From Andrena cerasifolii (Eukaryota > Arthropoda > Insecta > Hymenoptera > Andrenidae), in the NCBI RefSeq assembly GCF_050908995.1, contig NC_135121.1, positions 6,448,001-6,512,000 on the forward strand: a stretch of DNA of 64,000 nucleotides, in the 5' to 3' direction. Below, in pieces: positions 1-9,207 of the stretch. The translations under genes were made by a program, and so were the position numbers. How positions within the stretch are numbered: the stretch's first letter is position 1; the number at the start of each line of letters is the position of its first letter. Below the pieces are notes generated by a model. It was not told the origin of the DNA. It did no database searches and worked only from the letters and a program-made list of their open reading frames with translations.

Positions 1-757
1 CGTTCACTTTTTTGTTGATTAATTTGCAATAACATTACGATATGCTACTGGATGACTAATTAGTTTATACTTCCTAGTGTGATTATTAATAATATTAATG
101 AGCTGCCATTATTTGGTCGAATATCTGAATTCGGTAAGTATTCTTGCGTCTTCAATTTTTTACAGTCACGTTAATTATTGCCAGCTTCACTATTGCAGTT
201 TCAATATTATTATGAATAAAAGTGGTACATTACGAAACTCGTTGCATTTCTCAAACAATGTACAGTATTATAAAATAAATTATATGGTCCCATTTGAAAA
301 ACCCAATGGGACCTTGAGTTTGTTATGAACAAAAAGTGTTATTGAATTGATTGTTATCACTTTTAGTTGCCCACTTAATACAGTCACCTTATCGCAAATG
401 GCAAAATAATCGTGTGGGCTGTCAAAGTAAACATCCTATATTCTTAATTCAAATGACTTTCATGCGCTTTTTTAATATTGTACTCAAGTCTAAGAAAATT
501 TAAAAAAAAACACTGTGTATTATACTATGCATTACAGAACTGAAACCCACTTACGCAAAATCTACATACACACTGGGTAAGAAATAGGCACGGTATGTAT
601 GGTAATTGTCAATAAGCCTAGGTATATAATTTATTGAATATATTGATTTATTATTACGAAGTTTCCCTAGATCCGTATTCTAGAAAAGAGACAATTGGCT
701 TATCTATTACCTAATCGTTTCCAAATTAAATTTACGTACTAAAAAATCAATCAAAAG
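1..757. other. AT-rich sequence without recognisable gene
   Basis: I see no coding frame with recognisable content and no clear repeat here. The sequence is strongly AT-rich with short A and T runs. It borders the decayed Helentron endonuclease fragment that starts at 758 and may include its degraded 3' end, but I found no hairpin or terminal motif that would prove that. Confidence 0.5.
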
Positions 758-946
758 TTATATCCCCTTTGAAGCAAAATCTATATTAAAATCGCCACTC
801 AAAATGATAGGCAATTCAGAGAGATCTTTATCAACAAATTCATTATCGGTGACATCATTACAGTACAAGATTAATGACTGATAAACGAACTGCATCATTT
901 TAGACATAGCTTGTTTAGGAGATATTGCTATATACACATATAGCAA
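758..946 (-). pseudogene. Helentron endonuclease-domain fragment (broken)
   Basis: A 62-codon minus-strand frame resembles the endonuclease/exonuclease/phosphatase-type domain that Helentrons (Helitron2-type rolling-circle transposons) carry behind their helicase. The visible signature is near the C-terminus: PIILSGDFNIDFA, with the GDFN catalytic-site motif. Upstream of it comes YVYIAISPKQAM followed by a helix-like stretch, as in the domain. In the intact family this domain is part of one long Rep-helicase-endonuclease polyprotein. Here it is a short piece in its own frame, downstream on the minus strand of the helicase fragment at 967-1348, which is the order expected for a Helentron. It is a dead remnant. 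Assignment rests on motif recognition by eye. Confidence 0.72.
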
Positions 947-966
947 TCATAACAATCATCTTGCCA

Positions 967-1348
967 TTATCTAGGACGCACTGAGCAGTACAAATTTCTC
1001 CGGAAGTTAGTGTCCGGAAAGTGCCTTTTTAATCTGGCAACGATTTTTATTATCAGTTGCAGTAACCCTACAAACCGTTTAAGCTTGTCAGGCGTGATAA
1101 CGTGACAACTTTTGTGGTGAGTGTCTTCGATCATATTCATAAACGATTTCATCAAATGTGCCTCCTTGAGATTTATGAATGGTGATCGGGCAGACTGATA
1201 TTAAAGGAAAGTGATTTCGTTTAGCTACGATGGTTTTGATGTTATTGATGTTATTTAAAGTTGCTTGCCGTTCGTCGTGCAATAGGTACTGCCAACCGAC
1301 TGATGTTATTGGATTTAAAACAAAGGAGTGGGTAGTGGAGCGTTTCAT
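967..1348 (-). pseudogene. Helentron PIF1-like helicase C-terminal fragment (frameshifted)
   Basis: The minus-strand frame 1348-1088 contains FPLISVCPITIHKSQGGTF followed by DEIVYEYDRRHS. This matches the helicase region of Helitron/Helentron PIF1-like proteins, in which a TIHKSQG motif is followed by a VALSR motif. The second motif is damaged: the frame ends in KLSRYHA and a stop, where LVYVALSRVT would be expected, and an overlapping frame 1155-967 continues without clear homology. The endonuclease-like fragment at 758-946 follows on the same strand. In an active element the helicase unwinds DNA for rolling-circle transposition. This copy lacks the Rep domain and the N-terminal helicase motifs, so it is non-functional. 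Upstream sequence on the minus strand, beyond the hAT insertion at 1405-2241, may hold further degraded parts. Confidence 0.8.
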
Positions 1349-1494
1349 TACATGTTCAGCTGCATGAATCCAAAATAATCCAATTCACTATACCGAGCGT
1401 GAGGTAGGGCTCAGACTATTCGAATAATTTAATATTCGAGTATTTTACAAGTATTCGAATGCTACGAAGAAACTTCGAATATTTAAGTATTCGC

Positions 1495-1705
1495 ATGTTA
1501 TTATTCGAATATTTGAGTATTCGAATGTTATTATTCGAATACTGATGTATTCGAAAGTTATTATTCGAATATTTGAGTATTCGAATGTTATTATTCGAAT
1601 ACTGATGTATTCGAAAGTTATTATTCGAATACTTATGTATTCGAATGTTATTATTCGAATACTGATGTATTCGAATGTTATTATTCGAATACTGATGTAT
1701 TCGAA
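1495..1705. repeat. 30-bp tandem repeat array
   Basis: About seven units with a period of 30 bp, each close to ATTCGAATACTGATGTATTC plus GAATGTTATT. The unit is itself partly palindromic (TATTCGAATA). It lies in the subterminal part of the hAT-type element at 1405-2241. Clustered subterminal repeats are usually transposase binding sites in hAT elements; that role is an inference here. Confidence 0.85.
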
Positions 1706-1861
1706 TAGTATACGAATGCTTAAATATTCGAATAGTATTTGGATACGTGGATATTCGAATTATATGATCTAGATTAGGGCTGGGACTATTCGAATAATTT
1801 AATATTCGAATATTTTACAAGTATTCGAATGCTACGAATAAACTTCGAATATTTAAGTATT

Positions 1862-2017
1862 CGCATGTTATTATTCTAATATTTGAGTATTCGAATGTTA
1901 TTATTCGAATACTGATGTATTCGAATGTTATTATTCGAATACTTATGTATTCGAATGTTATTATTCGAATACTGATGTATTCGAATGTTATTATTCGAAT
2001 ACTGATGTATTCGAATA
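1862..2017. repeat. Second 30-bp tandem array (duplicate of the first)
   Basis: About five units of the same 30-bp repeat as at 1495-1705, following the second copy of the element's left terminus at 1775. The two blocks are near-identical, which indicates an internal duplication of about 370 bp. Confidence 0.82.
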
Positions 2018-2249
2018 GTATGGTGTGTAGTGGGTCAAAGTTAGCTTACAAGATTTCACCCTGACAAATGAACCTAAAGAACTTGATTTATAATTCACAC
2101 CATACTATTCGAATACGTCAGTATTCGAATATTTAAATATTCAAATACTTGGATATTCGAATTATATTCGCCAAATAATTGAACAACTGAAGTATTCGAA
2201 TAATCGAATACCGAAAAATTCGACAAATAGTCCCAGCCCTAGCGTGAGG

Positions 2250-2830
2250 AAGTTTCGCTTCAACAATTTTGGTAATCGAGAATTTTTGGAACGCTGTTTT
2301 TAATCATTCTGCGCCTTAAAATAAATTTGGAAGGCCAGAGGTACAATTTCATAATAGCAATCATAAATATGAGCAGAATTAAGATTTTTCTAAACCAATT
2401 GCTATGCCGAATTTTGAGACAACTCGATTGTTGCGCTTGACTGTTGGACAGTAGCTTCCTTTGAAAGGCTAGAAAAGTAACATTTTCTGTTTCGAATAAT
2501 ACGCATGTAACCTAAACGAAGACTAACATAAGAATCGTAGTCCCAGAGAAAATCTTTGGCCGTTTCGTAAAAAGGACGTGCACGAATGCCTTGCATTGAA
2601 TTCCTCACTGAAATGCAAACCATGTTTATCCTCGTCCCGATAAAGCAATGAGAAGTAAACACAATTTGAGGAGCGCGTGTGGAAACGGGGAAAAGCTTTT
2701 AACGAGTAGGTACTGCGATGAAAAGATAATCCTAGCAACCGTGCGCCTATGCCGAGGAAAGAATTGATAGACAACATCATAGACGATGGCATACTACTCT
2801 GACATGCCATTCTGGGGGTCCAGACATTGA
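2250..2830 (-). other. Possible upstream part of decayed Helentron
   Basis: Minus-strand frames of 86 and 95 codons overlap here (2402-2662, 2523-2810), lying upstream in the reading direction of the helicase fragment at 967-1348. I do not recognise a domain in them. The bases immediately beside the hAT insertion (1357-1404 joined to 2250-2265) match sequence near 5135-5195, so this stretch belongs to a repeat present at least twice in the window. It may be Helentron-derived, but that rests only on position and strand. Confidence 0.3.
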
Positions 2831-3977
2831 CAAAAGCTTGCTAACGAAATATAAGAAAGAATCGGAGCAACGAGCACTACCATTGCAATACACCCTGCTA
2901 TTGAATATAATTTTACGTTGTAAAAGTGGCTTTCCGAGCTCCGAACAGAACTTGATTCGAAAAGATCAATTCGACGAACTCAATGTCAGCGAACTTGACA
3001 GTTCCGGAGATAAAAATTCATTTATGGAGTCTATTTTCCCAAAATTGGGCATGCATTGCAAACTTTGATGGATCAGTATTTTTTTAAACAAATGGGAAAC
3101 CACCAAAGTGATATGTTAACCTCCCCAAATTTGGGGTGTACTATATTGTATTTCATAAAAATCTTTAGGATACATGGAATAAAAAATATTCTCATTAATA
3201 AACGCTTCACATGTGTAGATAATTGCTAACGATTTGATTAAAAAGGGCAATGCTAAGTCTGTACAGAGACTTATGACGTGAGAACGCGCTGCAGTTTCCA
3301 TACTCTGTTGGAAAGTTCGCGCCAGGTCAAATCGAGCGATACCACTTTTTCACTTCAAAATCAGAAGGTCCGGGTTACCCTGAATCTCGTGATTTCTTTC
3401 GAACGAAAGAGAAAGTCCGTAGCGAATTCGTATCTGCTTGGAGTGTCCTGAGGTAGACCCTTGTGGAAAACTCGAGTGGTGTTGGGTAAGCAATACCCCT
3501 ACAGGTCAAGGAGGCAAATGTGTTTCTGCGCCCCCAGTGCAGGGTGGTGATGGGACCTTAGTAAACATCGCACGGCTGGATCTTATCGTTCGTATAGTCC
3601 CTTGCTGGGGTATAGTGATGTTGTAAAAGCAGCAGGAGGTGGAGTTGGTAGCGCTACCGAGTACCTCGGTAACAAGCCAAGCGCACAGGGATGTATGCAT
3701 TCAACATGCTTTTTGGACATTAGTATATAGGTACCTCGAAGCCTTCTGCTGTACGGGAATGTGACTAAGCAAGTGCAGGGCTGTATTGAGTGACAACGAA
3801 CACGTTTGGGTGGCTTGCACCCTGCAGGGTATCACTTTACACATCACTTGACATGGAATGAGGTCGTAGCTTAATCCGGTCAAGAAAGGAGGAGTGAAAA
3901 AGACGTTTGGCGGCCTCATAAAATCGACCTTTTTCAGTGCAAGAAAAGGCCGTCCGCGGTGCGCGGTTGCACCAATA
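2831..3977. other. Unassigned sequence with short overlapping frames
   Basis: Short frames occur on both strands (for example 2838-3068 plus, 3438-3626 plus, 3506-3700 minus), but none shows a recognisable domain. The part from about 2975 to 3100 resembles sequence near 5230-5350, again suggesting a dispersed repeat. The 3420-3920 part is GC-richer than its surroundings, and I cannot say what it is. Confidence 0.35.
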
Positions 3978-4466
3978 GGGTGGCCCTTAATTTCAACCTA
4001 CGATTCCTTTTGCTCTCACCCCCTAATAGGGTTCCAATTCATAACAAAAATAGTCCCTGAAAACGATTGTTGCAATCGGACAACAAGAAAGGGTGCCCAC
4101 CAGGCATTAAAGTTTAGAATTCATCAATGGTTTGAATTTGAAGAAAAAGGGTAAGCCCTGTTGAAATTTCGTTCAAATAATATTAGAAGAGCGTTGAATT
4201 TTCTACAATTACTGTATATATAAGTTTTTCGTGCTTTCAACCATTTTTTAGATAATAACGTTTGAATATAGAGAGGTCCGCACTATGCGGGTCCCACCTG
4301 TGGGTACGGCGCGGGGTGAGGTATTGTCTACACGCGGTCGGCACCCTTTCCTGTTGTCCGATTGAAATAATCTTTTTCAGGGACTATTTTCTATCGAATG
4401 GAACCGTTCTAGGGGGTGAGAGCTAAGAAATACTACTGCACCCTATTGCACCAATGGGACCCCGCC
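3978..4466. mobile_element. TTAAGG-family foldback element, copy 1 (both arms)
   Basis: Two inverted arms share the blocks CTCACCCCCTA, a purine-rich block around 4075-4098, and TTAGATAATAACGTTTGAAT. They meet at a GC-rich centre near 4275-4320. The right end reads CCCCGCCTTAA and the left end GGGTGGCCCTTA. Two more copies occur at 17917-18240 (single arm, opposite orientation) and 45664-46088. The 86-codon frame across the left arm is an accident of the repeat, because the same peptide stretch (FRIHQ) reappears at the other two copies. The TTAA at the right end fits the TTAA-targeting elements elsewhere in the window; the left flank is degraded. Confidence 0.72.
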
Positions 4467-5968
4467 TTAAGGTATCGCTTACACCACTCGAATTGCTACT
4501 TGTTTTTTCTGCTCGATAGTTCGAAATTACTGTGGGGTTATTTTTATTATAGTATAGAGTTGCCCATATTAGTGATACTTAGGTTTAGTACTAGGGTTGG
4601 TATGACTGGTGAAAAAGGGTATTGGGGACTTACCCGTGGTCGAAAGCGCGTCGTAGTTTGTCGAGAGATATATAGAGTATGAGAGACAGAGTACTGAAAG
4701 CGTGCATTGAATTTATTAATATTTTTCTTTAATTATATTCATTATATTTCTATGGTAAACATGTGTGTCGCGTTATTTAAAGAACCCAACCACCATTTTC
4801 AGCGACACTTACCTCATGTAGTAATTAAAAATGATATCACTGCATGCTTCCTAACGAGTCTTTCGTTTTCGCTCTTTTAGTAGAACTTTAATTTTCTTTT
4901 GCTACTGTGATAGAGTATATAAAACTGAGCAAATCTTGCAGGTAATTAAAGTTTTGTTCTATTTGGCACTGGCACAGAGTTATATTAAAAAAAGAAAGAA
5001 AAAAAGCGATAATTTGGGGGGCTGATTAAACAGGCTTGAGGCTTGAGGGCTTTAATCAAACAGTTATCGATACATTCGCATATGTAAGTATCAAAGAAGT
5101 CTCGATTCCTTTTGAAACCTTTGATTCTCCACGAGCTGCACGAATCCAATTCACTGTACCGTGCGTAAGGAAGTTTCACTTCAAAACATCAAGGAGGAGG
5201 TTGATTAAAGCAAATGTAGAATGAAATTCGTACATTTAACAGTTGCGGAGATAAAAATTCATCTGTGAAGGCAGTTTCCGTAGAATTCGGATAAAACTGT
5301 AAACTCTTGTATTTTTTAAAAAATTTCGAAACTAAAAAAATGATGACTTAAACCCCCCCTAATTTCACGTGGTGTAGAAAATATTTCAATATCTTCCAAA
5401 TCCGTGACATCGAAGTACAAAAGTGACCGAGTTGGCGGAATGGCCGATACTAGAAGAGAAAGGTCCCTCAGCCCTGGATGAATAGTGTCAGTGGTTGGAA
5501 GATACTGACTTGCTTGAAAACCCTGTCGCAGCCGGCGTCCTTATCTGGCTATTCAGAATTTCAGAATCACTCTTTCAATTTCGACGTATTTTACTCGGTA
5601 AGAGGGGAACAGTTGAAAAGGAGCCGCGTGTCGCGGAACGTATCGTTTCCCCGCAAAAGACTGTCAAGATTTCAGAGAAGTAACTCGCACGGAATTACTT
5701 GTAGGATTACTCTCGATACGGTGGATAGAAAGAAAGAAAGTCAATATCCGTCGCTGAGGTGTGTAGGTACCTATGAAGTATAAAATATGCTCACACATAC
5801 CGCAATTAACTTAAATATGTAAAATATATGAAAATTATATAAAGCGCATACAGAACATACATACATACGCAAAGTATGTAAAACATGTGCTGCACATGCG
5901 GGATTTGTAGAATGAAAAGTACATTTCTTTCATTCCTTAAGGGCGAAATAGGTCCCTATTCTATTTTC
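4467..5968. other. Non-coding interval with two dispersed repeat fragments
   Basis: No gene is recognisable. The stretch 5130-5195 is a paralogue of the sequence on either side of the hAT insertion at 1405-2241 and carries no insertion. The stretch 5310-5450 is similar to 33945-34100, sharing TTTCGAAACTA/TTTCGAGACTA, GATGACTTAAAC and CTAATTTCA, so it is a second dispersed repeat. The rest has only short frames, including 5478-5783 plus, without domain content. Confidence 0.5.
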
Positions 5969-6625
5969 GATAATTATTTAGAAGTTTTCCATCCTCACCG
6001 ATTTCAATGATTTTTGGATATGATGTCGGCGACACGATTCTGAACAACTTTGTCCTCTACTTGTTACCGCCGCTCGACCTTCGTTTCCGAGATATTCGAG
6101 AAAAACTACTGCTACTACACAATGTATTCTGCCATACATATACCTACCTACAGTACGCGTCCGTGGCAGCGCATGCGCCAGCATGGGACAAAACAAATGA
6201 CGACGCGGACCTTCGTTTCCGAGATATTTGCGCAAAACTTCTTTTGACTTATTCCGACGCAACGCATTTCACTTTCCAACTTGTCCCGCTCGCGGGCGCG
6301 TAAAGCATGGTAGCGAGCCGATATGAGTCGGGGTGTTGACGGGCATCCGCAAGTTTCTGGTTCAAGTCTCTAAACTCACATCAGTTCGCTATCATGCTTT
6401 ACGCGCCCCCCGCACTAATCTAGCCCAATACTAATACCCGGGACAAGTTGGAAAGTGGAATGCGTTGCGTCGGAATAAGTCAAAAGAAGTTTTTCGCAAA
6501 TATCTCGGAAACGAAGATCGAGCGGCGGTAACATGTATAGGAAAAAGTTGTTCAGAATCTTCATCTTGATAACATATCCAAAAATCATTGAAATCGGTGA
6601 GGATGGAAAACTTCTAAATAATTAC
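5969..6625. mobile_element. Mutator-like foldback element with 9-bp target duplication
   Basis: The termini are GATAATTATTTAGAAGTTTT at the left and the inverse of GTAATTATTTAGAAGTTTT at the right. They are flanked by a perfect 9-bp direct repeat, TCTATTTTC, at 5960-5968 and 6626-6634. A 9-bp duplication with long arms fits Mutator-like elements. The arms (about 150 bp) contain AATATCTCGGAAACGAAG, GAGCGGCGGTAAC, TTGTTCAGAAT and AACATATCCAAAAATCA. Inside lie second inverted blocks, including AACTTGTCCC/GGGACAAGTT and the pair at 6298-6410. There is no transposase. A one-armed relative lies at 12826-12987 and a diverged relative at 14808-15180. Confidence 0.82.
6298..6410. repeat. Central hairpin with tRNA-like B box
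   Basis: At the centre of the foldback element GCGTAAAGCATGGTAGCGAG pairs with its inverse near 6383-6408. The loop between them holds GGTTCAAGTCT, close to the RNA polymerase III B-box consensus GGTTCGANNCC. The stem contains a poor match to an A box (TAGCGAGCCGA), about 45 bp upstream. The start of this hairpin recurs at 15027-15048. It could be a captured tRNA-related fragment or a coincidence; no tRNA cloverleaf can be folded by eye. Confidence 0.35.
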
Positions 6626-6715
6626 TCTATTTTCTAACCCTGCAGTCTATTGGCCATGGAGAGCTTCAACAAAGGTTTTTTTGTATAAAGATAGCACCAC
6701 ATTTTACACGCATAA

Positions 6716-6916
6716 AGGCTCCCCCAAACCAACGCGAATATCCGCTCCGCGCCGCGGATCAGATAAGGCAGCAGTTTTTTTATACGTGGTGGCTTATTGG
6801 CAGTGTTATCTGATCCGCTCCGCGCGGCGAAATTCGCGTTGGTTTGGGGGAGCCTTTATCTGATCCGCGGCGGATCCGCTCCGCGCGGCGAAATTCGCGT
6901 TGGATTGGGGGAGCCT
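6716..6916. mobile_element. Harbinger-like MITE with TAA duplication
   Basis: The element begins AGGCTCCCCCAAACCAACGC and ends with the inverse, GGGGGAGCCT. TAA is present on both sides (6713-6715 and 6917-6919). The right terminal block, rich in CCGCTCCGCG, is duplicated in tandem, with a first inner copy ending near 6855. A 3-bp TWA duplication suggests the PIF/Harbinger superfamily, but the terminus itself is not decisive. It is very CpG-rich against an AT-rich background. Confidence 0.7.
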
Positions 6917-6919
6917 TAA

Positions 6920-7891
6920 TGCTTTTGGAACGGTGTTAAATGTTTACGAATATTTTACAGCTCAACGCTACTAAAATTGTTTGCTCTTGAAAGATAGCTA
7001 AGACAGCTAAGCTGTCCAAGCGAAATAAATGACACGTAGTACATACGTCAACTCGCATATGTTCACAGCAGTCAAACATTAAAAGCTGGCGTTGACAGTG
7101 ACACGTAACTTCTCATTTAAAGAATACCTCAGTAATTATTAGTTTCTGGACCCGTACACTCTATACATTATTACCCAGCGTTCAACACTCTTTCCAGTTG
7201 CAGGGTCAAATTGTACCCATTACAATTAAAAAAGTCGAGGTGATCTTTTTATCTCTACAAAGAGCAAAATAGCGAACAATTAATTATTACACTGTGTGCT
7301 CCCCTTGATACCATACAATTTTTGTTTCAACCATTATTTCATATAACAAAGTTTACAAGTAATTTAGCTGGCACATTTGGCATGTCAACTTGTATAGTGT
7401 GGGGTAAAATTGAATGTGGACATTTACAACTGGAACACATTCTGTAAATATTAAAGTAAGAGTTATAGATTAGGCATTTCCTGCCAAATCTAACACTTTT
7501 GGCACTTGACATCGGTTGATGATATAGAAATATGATACAGTTCACATGCAATTGGGGGGATTAAGTCATCAGTTTGATGGTTACAAATTTACAAATACAG
7601 GCTAACCCAAGTTCGCAGTCTTCGCCCAATTTCAAAGAAACTGGTTCTATAAGAGAATTTTTATTTCCATAACTGACATGAAGCACAAAAAGTGATGGAT
7701 TAGGTATAGAATGAGCCTATAGTTTTGTAAGGGTATTTTCACGCGAACCACTTCTATGATTCCCGACTAGTATTTCAATATATTCTTACTTTTGTATTCT
7801 CCTTTTTAAATCAGCACTGCCTCCAATCTCTAACATATGAGTATATTCAAAATTTGTAAACTACAGAATTGTCTCGTACGACGAGACTCTC
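6920..7891. other. No gene seen
   Basis: AT-rich sequence. A 70-codon minus frame at 7339-7551 has no recognisable features. The sequence TACGACGAGAC near 7878-7888 resembles the terminus of the inverted repeat at 13313-13447. Confidence 0.45.
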
Positions 7892-8078
7892 GAGCCGGGA
7901 ATCCACCGGGAAGCTAAGCTATGCTTTGCGATGCTGATCTATGCTATGCTATGCCATGCTGCGTTTCAAAAAAATTAGCTTCAATACATTCTTATGGAAC
8001 CGTTTCCACCAAAAGCTACGTTAAAACGTAGCATCGCATAGCTTAGCTTAGCTTAGCTTCCCGGTGAATTCCCGTCTT
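7892..8078. mobile_element. Short palindromic MITE (GCCGGG/TATGC family), copy 1
   Basis: Inverted ends GCCGGGAATCCACCGGGAAG and CTTCCCGGTGAATTCCCG enclose runs of TATGC/GCATA units and a central CTTATGGAACCGTTTCCACC block. A second copy in opposite orientation is at 23215-23390. No target duplication is clear here; the outer bases look mutated relative to copy 2. Confidence 0.75.
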
Positions 8079-8477
8079 AATCATTTGTCTATTAACAATT
8101 TCCTACACTGTGGAATGTATTGCTAATTGTTGAGGTATAAGTACTGACTGTAATATTCCTTGAATTAAACTTGAGTAATAAAGAAATTAACTAACACGTG
8201 CAATTTCACGTAATGTGTAAATAGTGTGATTGTATTAGAATTTCTAATTACCAAAAATTCTTTGAGATTCTACAATTTTGAGTCCCGTTACTTGTTTTCC
8301 CAAATTCTTCTTCCACCGCGTACAATTCACACACGGTTCTTCTTGTCAACTTCGCGGCAGACACTGACACTTTTCAAACGGAGACTTTGTGCACGTGCGC
8401 AGCAAGCTTCCAACATGCACTAAATCACAGTTGCTCAATCGGGTAGCCGTAGGCCTCCTTAGGTTCTTGGATCCGGG
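8079..8477. other. No gene seen
   Basis: A short spacer between two MITEs. The 65-codon plus frame at 8226-8423 shows no domain. Confidence 0.4.
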
Positions 8478-8684
8478 CAGGGTTGCCGGAAGAATTCCCT
8501 CTCGGCGGGACCAGGTGACGTCACATAGACCTATGTACGCTTATACGACTTGTCACACCATGCGAGCGTCCCCCCTCTACGTCACTGAGTTGCAACACTT
8601 CGAATAGTTGTTCCCCTTCTACTACTCCCTACTACGTCACAAAGCTCTCGCCGCGGCTATGTTTGCCCTCTTCTGGCAACCCTG
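8478..8684. mobile_element. hAT-type MITE, CAGGGTTGCC ends
   Basis: The ends CAGGGTTGCCGGAAGA and TCTTCTGGCAACCCTG are inverted copies. The 8-bp flanks GATCCGGG and AACCCGGG agree at six positions, consistent with an aged 8-bp duplication. It is CpG-rich inside and carries no open frame of note. A shorter element with the same end type follows at 9017-9122. Confidence 0.68.
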
Positions 8685-8817
8685 AACCCGGGTCAGAACA
8701 GAGGTCAGAACCGAGCGCGGAACTCTTAAGGTGAATCCCCACGGCCGCGAAACGCGCCGAGCCACGCGCTGTGGGAGTTCACGTTTCCAGCCCCACGCTC
8801 GGGTCTGACGCGCGCCC

Positions 8818-9207
8818 AGAATCGCAGAATCCCCCGGCTCTCAATTCAGATTTTTGTGCACCTCTGGGTTAGAGCAGATGCACCTCCCTAATTTCAATAT
8901 GGGTGTGGAAAAATGTGGTATTGTGTGTGCATACTGGCTCGTACCAGGCAAACTACTGCAGTTCCCGTCACCCATGCTGTGGTTAGCAAGGTAACAGTTC
9001 ACATTCGGCTCCAAAACAGGGTTGCTATATGTACAGATTAAATGGCGGTGTACAGACCATGTGTCTGACCTCTATGTGACGTCATGTTATCTGTATGCCT
9101 ACCGAATACCCTGGCAACCCTGCTCTAAAGGTCCACATAGGTACAAGATGCCTTCAGCTGGCGCCTAGAATCGCAGAGTTCTCCGGCACCTCTGTGTTAG
9201 AGAACCG
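8818..9207. repeat. Diverged direct repeat AGAATCGCAGA ... CACCTCTG
   Basis: AGAATCGCAGAATC...CACCTCTGGGTTAGAG at 8818-8875 recurs as AGAATCGCAGAGTT...CACCTCTGTGTTAGAG near 9169-9202. The short hAT MITE at 9017-9122 lies between the two. The surrounding 8690-9200 sequence is GC-rich and otherwise unassigned. Confidence 0.55.
9017..9122. mobile_element. Short hAT-type MITE (106 bp)
   Basis: It begins CAGGGTTGCTATATG and ends CCCTGGCAACCCTG. The flanking octamers CTCCAAAA and CTCTAAAG agree at six of eight positions. The ends match the element at 8478-8684, so the two probably used the same transposase. Confidence 0.6.

Larger units (their letters stand above)
1405..2241. mobile_element. hAT-type non-autonomous element with 8-bp target duplication
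   Basis: The element starts with TAGGGCTCAGACTATTCGAA and ends with the inverted counterpart AATAGTCCCAGCCCTA. It is bounded by a perfect 8-bp direct repeat, GCGTGAGG, at 1397-1404 and 2242-2249. An 8-bp duplication and this style of terminus fit the hAT superfamily. The interior is packed with TATTCGAATA palindromes and a 30-bp tandem repeat. A second copy of the left terminus starts at 1775, so the left part is duplicated in tandem within the element. A unique segment of about 85 bp (2018-2104) is bounded by an inverted ATGGTGTG/CACACCAT pair. No transposase frame is present; the 75-codon frame at 1545-1772 is only the tandem repeat read through. Confidence 0.85.

Noticed and set aside
1088..1155. 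Second minus frame overlapping the helicase end as a separate gene
   Set aside because: It lies in the decayed part after the TIHKSQGG motif and shows no independent domain.
3894..4154. 86-codon frame with peptide similarity to frames at 18.1 and 45.6 kb
   Set aside because: The similarity comes from three copies of one non-coding foldback family; the frames differ in strand and extent.
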